A DNA stretch of 64,000 nucleotides, taken from Pseudolysinimonas_A sp041984585. GTDB taxonomy: Bacteria > Actinomycetota > Actinomycetes > Actinomycetales > Microbacteriaceae. The translations under genes were made by a program, and so were the position numbers. This document shows, piece after piece, positions 25,451 to 33,951 of this stretch. The notes under the pieces are model-generated. The model was not told the DNA's origin and searched no databases. It was given only the letters and a program-made list of their open reading frames with translations. The DNA lies in the NCBI GenBank assembly GCA_041984585.1, contig JBHIXX010000002.1:1-64000 (forward strand), written 5' to 3'. Within the stretch, counting starts at the first letter, position 1. Every line of letters starts with the position of its first letter.

Positions 25451-26335
25451 ATGCGCCGTCTCGCACTCCTCGCACTCCCGCTCGCCGCCGCCCTGCTCGC
25501 CGGCTGCGCGGGCGTCGCGCCCGGAACGGGTGCCCCGACCGGGGCCGGGGATCGGCGCGAGGTGGTCGTCGACGGCGCGACGCGCGAGTACCGGCTGCAC
25601 GCCCCCGACGCGCTCGCCGCGGATCCGATGCTCATCGTGGTGCTGCACGGCGGCTTCGGCAGTGCGACCCAGGCGCAGGCGGCCTACGGCTGGGACGAGG
25701 TGGCCGACCGGGAGGGCGTCGTGGTGGCGTATCCCGACGGAGCGCGCGCGTGGAACGCGGGCGACTGCTGCGGCGCACCGGCGCGCGAGTCCAGCGACGA
25801 CATCGCGTTCCTCCACGCGGTCGTCGCCGAGGTGCGCGCCGAGTTCGGGATCCCCGCCGACCGCGTGGTGGCGACCGGGATGTCGAACGGCGCGATGATG
25901 GCCTACGCCGCCGCGTGCGGCACCGACCTGTTCGCCGCGATCGCGCCGGTCGCGGGCACGATCGTGACCGACTGCGCCGACCCGGCCCCGGCATCCGTCC
26001 TGCACATCCACGGCGAGCTGGACGACCGGGTGCGGCTCGACGGCGAGCAGGGCGTCGGTGCGGGGCGGGTCGACGGGATGCCGGTGGCCGACGCGGTGGC
26101 GCTCTGGCGCGCCGCGGACTCCTGCGCCGACCCCGTGGTCGTCGTCGACGGCGTGCTGACCTCGAGCCGCGCCGAGTGCGCGGACGGCCGGGTGGTCGAG
26201 CTGCTGCTCGTCGCCGACGTCGGCCACCAGTGGCCCGGGGGCGGAGCGCCGGGGAACGTGGTCGAGGACGAACCGTCGGCGTCGGGGCTCGACGCGACCG
26301 AGGAGATCTGGCGGTTCTTCGCGGCGACGGTCTGA
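25451..26335 (+). CDS. lpqC: LpqC-type esterase lipoprotein (poly-hydroxybutyrate depolymerase family)
   Basis: A secreted lipoprotein esterase of 294 residues. The signal peptide ends in the lipobox ALLAGC with Cys19. The catalytic core has an LHGGFGSATQAQAAYGW block, the nucleophile Ser145 in GMSNGAMMAYAAACG, an Asp in HGELDDRV and a His in DVGHQWPGGG. This is the pattern of COG3509 enzymes (LpqC, feruloyl esterases, PHB depolymerases). Paired Cys (DCCGAP, SCADP) may form disulfides outside the cell. A weak CACGGT box lies 6 nt before the ATG. It probably degrades extracellular polyesters or aryl esters. Confidence 0.85.
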   Translation: MRRLALLALPLAAALLAGCAGVAPGTGAPTGAGDRREVVVDGATREYRLHAPDALAADPMLIVVLHGGFGSATQAQAAYGWDEVADREGVVVAYPDGARAWNAGDCCGAPARESSDDIAFLHAVVAEVRAEFGIPADRVVATGMSNGAMMAYAAACGTDLFAAIAPVAGTIVTDCADPAPASVLHIHGELDDRVRLDGEQGVGAGRVDGMPVADAVALWRAADSCADPVVVVDGVLTSSRAECADGRVVELLLVADVGHQWPGGGAPGNVVEDEPSASGLDATEEIWRFFAATV

Positions 26336-26344
26336 GCGCGCCGC

Positions 26345-27352
26345 TCAGGCCGGCAGGTACTCCGCGAGTCGCGGGTACACCCGGCGAGCGTTGCCCTCGT
26401 AGAGCGCGGCGCGCTGCTCGGCCGTGACGTCGGCGGCCTCGAGGTAGACGCCGGTGTCGTCCCAGCCCTTGCCGGTGGTCGGGTCCTCGCCGCGCACGGC
26501 GCCGAGCATCTCGGACCCGAACAGCACGCGCTCGGTCGGCACGACATCCAGCAGCAGGTCGATGCCGGGCTGGTGGTAGACGCAGGTGTCGAAGAACACC
26601 CGCTCGGTGGCGCCCTCGAAGTCCCACTTCTCGCGCACGCTCATGCCCTGGAAGCGGCCCCAGTGGAACGGCACCGCACCGCCGCCGTGCGGGATCACGA
26701 GACGCAGGTCTGACTGCTCCTTCATGAAGCCGGACTGCAGGATCTGCACGAAGAACGTGGTGTCGGCCGAGAGGTAGTACGAGCCGGTGGTCTGGAAGAA
26801 CGGGTTCTCGGCCTGGCTGACGTGCAGCATCCCCGGCACGTCGAGCTCCTGCATCGCCTCCCACAGCGGCCACCAGTAGCGGTCGCCGAGCGGCGGTCCC
26901 GACCACGAGCCGCCGGTCGGGTCGGGGTTGACGTTGCAGGCGATGAAGCCGAGCTCCTCGACGCAGCGGCGCAGCTCCGCGACGGATGCCGTGAGGTCGG
27001 CGCCGGGCGACTGCGGCAGCTGGGCGACGGGGATGAACTTGCCCGGGAACAGGTCGCACACGCGCTTGATCAGGTCGTTCTGCTTGACGGTCCAGGCGAG
27101 CGACGTGGACTGGTCGCCGACGTGCTGCCCCATCCACGACGCACGGGGCGAGAACAGCGTCGCGTCGATGCCGCGCTCCCGCTGCACCCGCAGCTGGCCG
27201 CCCTCGATGCTCTCCCGGATTTCGTCGTCGGTGACCGGGAACTCGGCGTCGATCGGAGCCGGGCCGTCGTCGAGCGCGGCGACCTGCGCGTCGCGCCACG
27301 CCCCGACGTTCGCCGGAGTGGTCGTGTAGTGGCCGTGGCAGTCGATGATCAC
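26345..27352 (-). CDS. LigJ-like amidohydrolase family hydratase (4-oxalomesaconate hydratase type)
   Basis: A protein of 335 residues of the amidohydrolase-2 superfamily. It starts MIIDCHGHYTTTPANVGAWR, then has TLFSPRASWMGQHVGD, AQLPQSPG, NVNPDPTGG, LRLVIPHGGGAVPFHWGRF and FFDTCVYHQPGIDLL, ending YEGNARRVYPRL. These blocks match, from memory, LigJ of the protocatechuate 4,5-cleavage pathway, which hydrates 4-oxalomesaconate. The metal ligands His-x-His near the start and the late His are present. No lig or gallate pathway genes surround it, so it may act on another alpha-keto acid. It is isolated between the convergent esterase gene and ftsY. Confidence 0.8.
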   Translation of the reverse strand: MIIDCHGHYTTTPANVGAWRDAQVAALDDGPAPIDAEFPVTDDEIRESIEGGQLRVQRERGIDATLFSPRASWMGQHVGDQSTSLAWTVKQNDLIKRVCDLFPGKFIPVAQLPQSPGADLTASVAELRRCVEELGFIACNVNPDPTGGSWSGPPLGDRYWWPLWEAMQELDVPGMLHVSQAENPFFQTTGSYYLSADTTFFVQILQSGFMKEQSDLRLVIPHGGGAVPFHWGRFQGMSVREKWDFEGATERVFFDTCVYHQPGIDLLLDVVPTERVLFGSEMLGAVRGEDPTTGKGWDDTGVYLEAADVTAEQRAALYEGNARRVYPRLAEYLPA

Positions 27353-27439
27353 CGGATGTCCTCCCGAGGCCGCGGGACGGCCCCGGCGCCTCGGCTCACA
27401 CTGTAGCCAGGATTGTCGACGATTTCGACGAGAATCCCG

Positions 27440-28309
27440 TCAAGAAACCAGCTGCTGGGCGAAGGCGTGCGGCGTGAAGCCGGTGAGGTCGTCGATGCCT
27501 TCGCCCTGCCCGACGAGCTTGATCGGGATGCCGGTCTTCTCCTGCACGGCGAGCACGAACCCGCCCTTCGCCGACCCGTCGAGCTTGGTGAGCACGAGCC
27601 CGGTCACGCCGGCGTGCTCGATGAACGCCTCCGCCTGGGCGAGCCCGTTCTGCCCGGTCGTCGCGTCGAGCACCAGCAGCACCTCGGCCACCGGCGCGAG
27701 CTTCTCGATGACGCGGCGCACCTTCGAGAGCTCGTCCATGAGCCCGCTCTTGGTCTGCAACCGTCCGGCCGTGTCGACCAGCACGATCTCGATGCCCTCG
27801 CGCTGCGCGGTCTCGACGGTCTGGAACGCGACGGATGCCGGATCCTGCCCCTCCTGCTGCGGACGCACCACGCGGGCACCGGCGCGTTCCGCCCAGGTCG
27901 CCAGCTGCTCGACGGCGGCGGCGCGGAAGGTGTCGGCGGCCCCGACGACGACGCTGCGGCCGTGGGTGGCGAGGAACTTGGCGAACTTGCCGATGGTGGT
28001 CGTCTTGCCGACGCCGTTGACCCCGACGACGAGCACGACCGCGGGCCGTTCGGTGAGCCGCAGGGTGGGGTCGAGCTTCGCGAACCGCTCCTCGAGGCTC
28101 TCGCGAAGCATCCGCTGCAGGTCCTTCGGGTCGGTGGTGCGGTAGCGGTCGACCTTGGCGCGCAGCTCGTCGACGATGCGCTCGGTGAGGTCGGGGCCGA
28201 AATCGGCGGTGATGAGCGCGTCCTCGAGGTCCTGCCAGGTGTCGTCGCCGATCTCGCCGCGACCGAACATCCCGCGCAGCGCCGACCCGAGGGACCAGGA
28301 TGCCGCCAT
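27440..28309 (-). CDS. ftsY: SRP receptor FtsY
   Basis: FtsY is the membrane-associated GTPase that receives SRP-ribosome complexes. At 289 residues it lacks the long acidic A domain of enteric FtsY, as usual for Actinobacteria. The N domain begins about residue 15. The NG core has VVGVNGVGKTTTIGKFAKFL (G1), VVGAADTFRAAAVEQLATW (insertion box), DTAGRLQTKSGLMDEL (G3) and LTKLDGSAKGGFVL (G4). The ATG lies 6 nt after TAGGCT and the mRNA is probably leaderless. It is divergent from the histidine phosphatase, with about 50 bp between starts. Confidence 0.97.
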   Translation of the reverse strand: MAASWSLGSALRGMFGRGEIGDDTWQDLEDALITADFGPDLTERIVDELRAKVDRYRTTDPKDLQRMLRESLEERFAKLDPTLRLTERPAVVLVVGVNGVGKTTTIGKFAKFLATHGRSVVVGAADTFRAAAVEQLATWAERAGARVVRPQQEGQDPASVAFQTVETAQREGIEIVLVDTAGRLQTKSGLMDELSKVRRVIEKLAPVAEVLLVLDATTGQNGLAQAEAFIEHAGVTGLVLTKLDGSAKGGFVLAVQEKTGIPIKLVGQGEGIDDLTGFTPHAFAQQLVS

Positions 28310-28359
28310 GCCGCCAGCCTACGGCGTGCGGCGCCGTCGTCCCCTGACACACTGGACGG

Positions 28360-28383
28360 GTGACGACCCGAGGCGACGCGTGA
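28360..28383 (+). CDS. Putative 7-codon leaderless upstream ORF
   Basis: GTG ACG ACC CGA GGC GAC GCG TGA would encode VTTRGDA. The GTG lies 6 nt after CACACT, the spacing seen at leaderless starts in this window. Its stop overlaps the start of the phosphatase gene as TGATG. It could couple translation of the next gene to a leaderless initiation event. The peptide itself is unlikely to have a function. Confidence 0.35.
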   Translation: MTTRGDA

Positions 28384-29042
28384 TGGTTGCGCTCATCCGA
28401 CACGGCCAGACCGACTGGAACCGCGACGGCCTGCTCCAGGGCGTGAGCGACATCCCGCTCAACGCCGTCGGACGCGACCAGGCGCTCGCGGCGGCCCGGA
28501 AGCTAGTCGGCTCCGATTGGAACGTCGTGGTGAGCTCACCGCTCGCCCGCGCGCGGGAGACGGCCCAGATCATCGCCGGCGAGCTCGGACTGGGCGTCGC
28601 CGGCACCTATGCCGAACTCACGGAGCGCGACTACGGGGCGCTCGAGGGCACCCCCTCGGCGGATGCCATCACCCAGTGGCCGTCACGCGACTACCCGGGC
28701 GCGGAGTCGCTCGCCGACGTCGCCGCCCGCGGCCGCGCGGCGCTCACCCGGATCCGTGAAGATCTCGGCGACCTGGCGTCCCCGCTGATCGTCGCGCACG
28801 GCACCCTCATCCGCTACACCCTCGCGGCCCTCGCCGGGCGCCCGGTGCCGGGGATCGAGAACGGCTCCATCTCGCGGGTGCGCCGCGAGGGCTCCCGTTG
28901 GGTGGTCGAGAGCGTGAACGGCGTGCCGCTCGCCCACATCCCGGAGGCTGCGGCCGCGCGGGACGCATCGCGCGCCGGGGAGCTGCAGGGCCCGGCGAAG
29001 GCGCCCCTCGGGCGCGTCTCCCCGCCCGCCACGACCGGCTGA
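28383..29042 (+). CDS. Histidine phosphatase family protein
   Basis: A cytosolic phosphoglycerate mutase-like phosphatase of 219 residues. The RHG motif MVALIRHGQTDWN carries the catalytic His. VVSSPLARARETAQIIA, TERDYGALEGT and LIVAHGTLIRYTLAAL (second His) complete the core. The C-terminal 35 residues are Ala/Pro-rich and probably disordered. The family covers phosphatases for sugar phosphates, nucleotides and cofactor intermediates; the substrate is not evident. It has no Shine-Dalgarno, but an overlapping 7-codon ORF may feed ribosomes to it. It is convergent with smc. Confidence 0.88.
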   Translation: MVALIRHGQTDWNRDGLLQGVSDIPLNAVGRDQALAAARKLVGSDWNVVVSSPLARARETAQIIAGELGLGVAGTYAELTERDYGALEGTPSADAITQWPSRDYPGAESLADVAARGRAALTRIREDLGDLASPLIVAHGTLIRYTLAALAGRPVPGIENGSISRVRREGSRWVVESVNGVPLAHIPEAAAARDASRAGELQGPAKAPLGRVSPPATTG

Positions 29043-29067
29043 GGCAGGCCAGGCCGACCGGGTCCGG

Positions 29068-32000
29068 TCAGGACGCGACGTCGGTCGCGACGCGCTGCCC
29101 GACGACGGCGCTCACGCCGTCCTGACGCATCGAGACGCCGTACAGGGCGTCGGCGATCTCCATCGTGCGCTTCTGGTGGGTGATGACGATGAGCTGGCTC
29201 GACGCGCGCAGCTCCTCCATCACCGTGAGCAGCCGGCCGAGGTTGGCGTCGTCGAGCGCCGCCTCGACCTCGTCCATGATGTAGAACGGGCTCGGCCGTG
29301 CCTTGAAGATGGCGATCAGCAGCGCGACGGCGGCGAGCGAGCGCTCCCCGCCGGAGAGCAGCGACAGCCGCTCGATCTTCTTGCCCGCCGGCTTCACCGT
29401 CACCTCGATGCCGGTGGTGAGCATGTTCTCGGGGTCGGTGAGGTGTAGCGCCCCCGAGCCGCCCGGGAAGAGCACCGGGAACACCTGGTCGAACGCGGCC
29501 TTCGTGTCGTGGAACGCGGCGGCGAAGATGTCCTGCATCTTCTCGTCGATCTCCTCGATGATCGCGAGCAGGTCCTTGCGGGTCGCGGTGAGGTCGGCCA
29601 GCTGGTCGGTGAGGAATTTGTGGCGCTGCTCGAGCGCGGCGAACTCCTCGAGGGCGAGCGGGTTGACCCGGCCGAGACGGCCGAGCTTCCGCTCCGCGTC
29701 GGCGAGCCGCTTCTGCTGCTCGGCGCGCACGAACTGCCGCCCGTCGGCGCCGCCCGCGATCGCCGGGGGGTGCTCCCCGCTCACCGTCGCCGCATCGACG
29801 TCGGCCGCCTCGACGACGTCGTCATCGTCGGGCTTGGTCACGATCGGGTCGCCGTTCTCGTCGAGCACGACCGCCGCGGCGGCGGCCTCCTCGACGGCGG
29901 CGACCTCGGCCTCCGCCGCGCCCTCGACCACGGCATCCGGCGGAACCGGCACGTCGGGCCCGTACTCGGCGACCAGCACGTCCTCGTCGAGGCCGAAGTC
30001 CTCGGCGGCGCGCTCGAGCAGCGTCGACAGGTGCAGCTTCTTCTCGTAGACCTGCATCTCGAGGCCGTGCACGTTCTCGTTGAGCGAGGTGAGCCGCTCG
30101 CGCAGCGCGCCCTCCGCGGCCCGGAGCTCCGCGAGCTCGGCGTTCTGCTTGCCGCGCTCCGCCTCGGCGCTCGCCAGCGCGACCCGCGCCTCGGCCAGCG
30201 AGCGGTCGGCGACGTCGAGCGCCGCGGGCAGTGCGTCGAGCACGCGGGTGGCGGCCTCGACCTGGTGGCGGCGCAGCACGGCGAGGCGGGCGGCCTCCTC
30301 CTGCGCGGCGCGCTCCGACTCGAGCTGGCGCTGCAGCGACTCGGCCTGGGCGCGCTGGGAGCGCACGCGCTCGCGCGCGGTCTCGAGCTCGACACGCGCC
30401 TGCACCTCCGCGGCGCGGGCCGCCTCGAGATCGGCGAACAGCGCGTCGCGCGCCGACACGTCGAGGATCGGACGCGGCGACGCCGCGTGGGCCCGCTGCT
30501 CGTCGACGGCGCGCTGGTGGGCCGCGTCGGCCTCGGACACCGCGGACTGCAGCGCGCGCACCTCCTCCGCAAGACGCTCGCCCTCCGCCTGCGCCGCCTC
30601 GAGGGCCACCCGCGAACGCCCGAGCGCCTCGCTGCGGGCGGCGAGCTGCGCGTCGAACTCCTTGAGCGCGGCGGCGGCCTGCGCAGCGTCGATCTGCGCC
30701 AGGTCGAGCGCCTCGCGCTTCTCGGCGAGCGCGAACCGGTGCCGCTCGATCGCGGTGGTGACCTCGGCGAGCCGCGTCTGAGCGGCATCCCGTTCGGCGG
30801 CCAGCTCGATGCTGCTGCGTCCCGCCCCCGATCCGCCGCGCACGAGGTGCTCGGTCACCAGGTCGCCCTCGCGGGTCACGACGGTGACGCCGTCGGGCAT
30901 CCGCGGCCACAGCCGTCGCGCGGCGTCGAGGTCGTCGACCACCGCGTAGGGCGCGAGCAGTCCGAGCACGCCGCTCGGCGCCTCGACGAGCTCGGTGGCG
31001 CGCTCCGCCCCGTCGGGGAGGGTCGCGAGGGGGCCGGGTCCGGCTGCGTCGGCGACGACGATCTCGACCCGGCCGGCGTCCCCGGCCCGCACCTGGGCGA
31101 GGGCGGCGAGTGCGGCGTCCCGCGTGTCGGCGAGCACCGCGTCGGAGAGCGAGCCGAGCGCCGCGGCGATGGCCGCCTCGGCTCCCGGCCGCACCCGCAG
31201 GTGCTCGGCGACGAGGCCGCGGATGCCGTCGGCGCCGGCGATGGAGCCGGAGCCGTCCTTCTGGTCGAGGGCGAGCGAGAGGGCGCCGGTGCGGGCGGCG
31301 AGGGCGTCGCGCTCGCGCTCGGCGGTGTGCAGGTCGTCGCGCAAGGTCTCGACCTCGGCCTGCAGGGCGGTGACAGCGGCATCCGCCCGCTCGACCGCCC
31401 CGGCGAGGTCGGCGTCCTCCGACGGACCCTCGGGGTCGCCTTCGAGGGCGAGCAGCTCCTCGCGGGCGGCGTCGCGGCGCTGGTCGGCCTGCTCCTGCGC
31501 GGCCCGCTGCCGGTCGAGCTGGGCGCGCGTCGCCTGGCGCCGGGAGTCGGCGGCGGCGACGACGCCGTCGAGCCGGCCCTGCTCGAGGTCGTGCTGCGAG
31601 ACGAGCGCGCTCTGGGCGCTGATCTCCTCGTCGAGCGAGTCGAGACTGGCGCGGGCGGTCGCGGTGCGGGCGGTGGCGGCGCCGAGCGCCTCCTCGGCCT
31701 CGGACACCCCGGCGCCGAGCCGGTCGGCCTCGGCGCGCGCGTCCGCGATCATCGACTCCGAGACGGTGGACGCCATCCCGGGCAGCTCGGACTGCTGGCC
31801 GAGCAGGGCGACCTTCTGGTTGGCGAGGGTGAACAGCGAGCGCAGCCGGTCCTGCACCTGCTCGAGGCCGAACGCGACGCGACGCGCATCGTCGACCGCG
31901 TCGCCGCCCATCGCCTGCTCGAGCCGGCCCTGGCGCAGCTTGGCCTGGTCGAGCTGCTCCTGCAGCACGAGCCGCTCGGTCTTGCGCTCCGCCTCGCTGC

Positions 32001-32736
32001 GCCAGACGTCGTCGATCTGGGCGCGCAGGGTGACGACCTCGTCGGCCAGCAGGCGGGCGCGGGCGTCGCGCACGACCGCCTGGATGACCTGCGCCTCGCG
32101 GGCGATCTCGGCCTGGGCGCCGAGCGGCTTCAGCTGCCGCCGGATCTCGCCCGCCAGGTCGGAGAGCCGGGTCAGGTTGGTCTGCATCGCGTCGAGCTTG
32201 CGGAGGGTCTTCTCCTTGCGCCGGCGGTGCTTGAGGATGCCCGCCGCCTCCTCGATGAAGCCGCGGCGCTCCTCGGCGCTGGCGTGCAGCACCTGGTCGA
32301 GCTGGCCCTGGCCGACGATGACGTGCATCTCGCGGCCGAGGCCGGAGTCGCTGAGCAGCTCCTGCACATCGAGAAGGCGGCACTGCTCGCCGTTGATGGC
32401 GTACTCGCTGCCGCCGTTGCGGAACAGCGTGCGCGAGATCGTCACCTCGGTGTACTCGATCGGCAGGGCGCCGTCGGAGTTGTCGATGGTGAGCAGCACC
32501 TCGGCGCGGCCGAGCGGCCCGCGGGTCGAGGTGCCCGCGAAGATGACGTCCTCCATCTTGCCGCCGCGCAGGGTCTTGGCCCCCTGCTCGCCCATCACCC
32601 AGGCGAGCGCGTCGACGACGTTGGACTTGCCGGACCCGTTGGGGCCGACGACGCAGGTCACGCCCGGCTCGAACTGGAACGTCGTCGGCTGCGCGAAGGA
32701 CTTGAACCCCTTGAGGGTCAGGCTCTTCAGGTACAC
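29068..32736 (-). CDS. smc: Chromosome segregation protein SMC
   Basis: The SMC ATPase dimer, with ScpA and ScpB, loads at parS and organises the chromosome. The protein has 1222 residues. The N-terminal half-ATPase has VYLKSLTLKGFKSFAQPTTF and Walker A VVGPNGSGKSNVVDALAWVM. Coiled coil runs to the hinge (about 500-650, GIRGLVAEHLRVRPGAEAAI) and back. The C-terminal half has the signature LLSGGERSLAAVALL and Walker B FYIMDEVEAALDDANLGR. I choose the GTG before YLKSLTLKG because homology begins there and GGAG is correctly placed; the frame is open far upstream. An acidic insert (about 940-1000) interrupts the second coil. Confidence 0.97.
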   Translation of the reverse strand: MYLKSLTLKGFKSFAQPTTFQFEPGVTCVVGPNGSGKSNVVDALAWVMGEQGAKTLRGGKMEDVIFAGTSTRGPLGRAEVLLTIDNSDGALPIEYTEVTISRTLFRNGGSEYAINGEQCRLLDVQELLSDSGLGREMHVIVGQGQLDQVLHASAEERRGFIEEAAGILKHRRRKEKTLRKLDAMQTNLTRLSDLAGEIRRQLKPLGAQAEIAREAQVIQAVVRDARARLLADEVVTLRAQIDDVWRSEAERKTERLVLQEQLDQAKLRQGRLEQAMGGDAVDDARRVAFGLEQVQDRLRSLFTLANQKVALLGQQSELPGMASTVSESMIADARAEADRLGAGVSEAEEALGAATARTATARASLDSLDEEISAQSALVSQHDLEQGRLDGVVAAADSRRQATRAQLDRQRAAQEQADQRRDAAREELLALEGDPEGPSEDADLAGAVERADAAVTALQAEVETLRDDLHTAERERDALAARTGALSLALDQKDGSGSIAGADGIRGLVAEHLRVRPGAEAAIAAALGSLSDAVLADTRDAALAALAQVRAGDAGRVEIVVADAAGPGPLATLPDGAERATELVEAPSGVLGLLAPYAVVDDLDAARRLWPRMPDGVTVVTREGDLVTEHLVRGGSGAGRSSIELAAERDAAQTRLAEVTTAIERHRFALAEKREALDLAQIDAAQAAAALKEFDAQLAARSEALGRSRVALEAAQAEGERLAEEVRALQSAVSEADAAHQRAVDEQRAHAASPRPILDVSARDALFADLEAARAAEVQARVELETARERVRSQRAQAESLQRQLESERAAQEEAARLAVLRRHQVEAATRVLDALPAALDVADRSLAEARVALASAEAERGKQNAELAELRAAEGALRERLTSLNENVHGLEMQVYEKKLHLSTLLERAAEDFGLDEDVLVAEYGPDVPVPPDAVVEGAAEAEVAAVEEAAAAAVVLDENGDPIVTKPDDDDVVEAADVDAATVSGEHPPAIAGGADGRQFVRAEQQKRLADAERKLGRLGRVNPLALEEFAALEQRHKFLTDQLADLTATRKDLLAIIEEIDEKMQDIFAAAFHDTKAAFDQVFPVLFPGGSGALHLTDPENMLTTGIEVTVKPAGKKIERLSLLSGGERSLAAVALLIAIFKARPSPFYIMDEVEAALDDANLGRLLTVMEELRASSQLIVITHQKRTMEIADALYGVSMRQDGVSAVVGQRVATDVAS

Positions 32737-32883
32737 GGCGCTCCGTCCAAGCTCGGCCGGCCCGAGACTTGGGACTACGGTACCCGCTGGCCTGGGCGCG
32801 GTAGGCCGACCCGGGCACTTCCCGGCGGCCCGTCGCGGGGCTATCCTGATCGGCTGCCCGCCGGGCGGCGGAAGGACACCGGG

Positions 32884-33951
32884 ATGTCGCACATCGAGAT
32901 CGTCGACGTGGTGCTGCCCTCCACGATCGGCCAGGCGACGGACGACTTCCTCGAGGCGATCCGCGTCTACAGCGACGCGCACGCGCGCACGCTCGGCACC
33001 GACGACGTGCGGGTACGGCCGGCGGACGTGGTCGCGTGGTGGCGCGACCCGGGCGAGCGGCATCACCTGCTCGCCGCGAGGGTCGACGGCCGCGTCGTCG
33101 GCATGGGCGAGTTCGCCCACTACACCGACGACGAGACGGGGTCGGTCTGGTTCGACGCCGAGGCCGACCCGGGGCCCGACCACGATCGCGTGCTCGACGC
33201 GATCGCGACCCGTCTCGACGAGCTGGCCCGCCAGGCCGGCGCCCGGCGGATCGGGGTCTACCAGCCGAGCCCGGCCGGATCGGGTGCGCGGCTCGCCCCG
33301 CCGACCGGCGCCGGCTCGGTGCCCGCCGACGACCCGAAGGTGCGGTGGTGGCGCGATCGGGGCTTCCGGCTGGAGCAGGTCGAGCGGGTGAGCCGGTTCG
33401 AGCTGCCTCCGGACCGCGCGACGCTCGCCCGGTTCCGCCGCGACGCCGAGGGGGCCACCCCCGACTACCGCGAGCACCGCTGGATCGACGTCACCCCGGA
33501 GCGTCGGCGCGACGACATGGCGGTGCTGATGACCCGGATGACGACCGACGCGCCGTCGGCCGGCATGGAGGAGCCGGAGAGCGTCTGGACGGCGCAGCGG
33601 GTGGTCGACGCCGAATCGGGCCGCACCCCCGCCGACCCCGAGCTGCTCACCGTCGTCGTCGAGCACATGCCCACCGGTCGGCTGGCCGGGTTCACGCGCC
33701 TCTCGGTCCCGCGCGATCCGGGCGACGCGGTCAGTCAGGCCGAGACGCTCGTGCTCCGCGAGCACCGCGGCCACCGGCTCGGCATGCGCCTCAAGGTGGC
33801 CGGGCTCGAGTTCCTCGACGAGGCCCGCCCCGGGCATCCGAGCATCGTCACCTGGAACGCGGAGGAGAACCGGCACATGCTGGATGTGAACGAGGCCGTC
33901 GGATTCGTGGCGATCGGCTCCGTCGGCGCCTGGCGGAAGGACCTGGGATGA
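32884..33951 (+). CDS. Double-domain GNAT family acetyltransferase
   Basis: A protein of 355 residues with two GNAT-like halves. The first (about 50-165) is degenerate. The second (about 180-355) has the acetyl-CoA loop region LVLREHRGHRLGMRLKVAGL and a late NAEENRHMLDVNEAVGFVAIG, typical of GNAT active domains. Such tandem proteins in Actinobacteria modify small molecules or proteins; the acceptor is unknown. A TATCCT box at 32842-32847 and a GGAAGGA ribosome binding site serve the ATG. Its stop overlaps the start of the methyltransferase as ATGA. Confidence 0.85.
   Translation: MSHIEIVDVVLPSTIGQATDDFLEAIRVYSDAHARTLGTDDVRVRPADVVAWWRDPGERHHLLAARVDGRVVGMGEFAHYTDDETGSVWFDAEADPGPDHDRVLDAIATRLDELARQAGARRIGVYQPSPAGSGARLAPPTGAGSVPADDPKVRWWRDRGFRLEQVERVSRFELPPDRATLARFRRDAEGATPDYREHRWIDVTPERRRDDMAVLMTRMTTDAPSAGMEEPESVWTAQRVVDAESGRTPADPELLTVVVEHMPTGRLAGFTRLSVPRDPGDAVSQAETLVLREHRGHRLGMRLKVAGLEFLDEARPGHPSIVTWNAEENRHMLDVNEAVGFVAIGSVGAWRKDLG

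Noticed and set aside
29509..32883. Long plus-strand frame upstream of the GNAT gene
   Set aside because: Antisense to smc. Only the part from the ATG at 32884, which has a promoter and ribosome binding site, looks like a protein.
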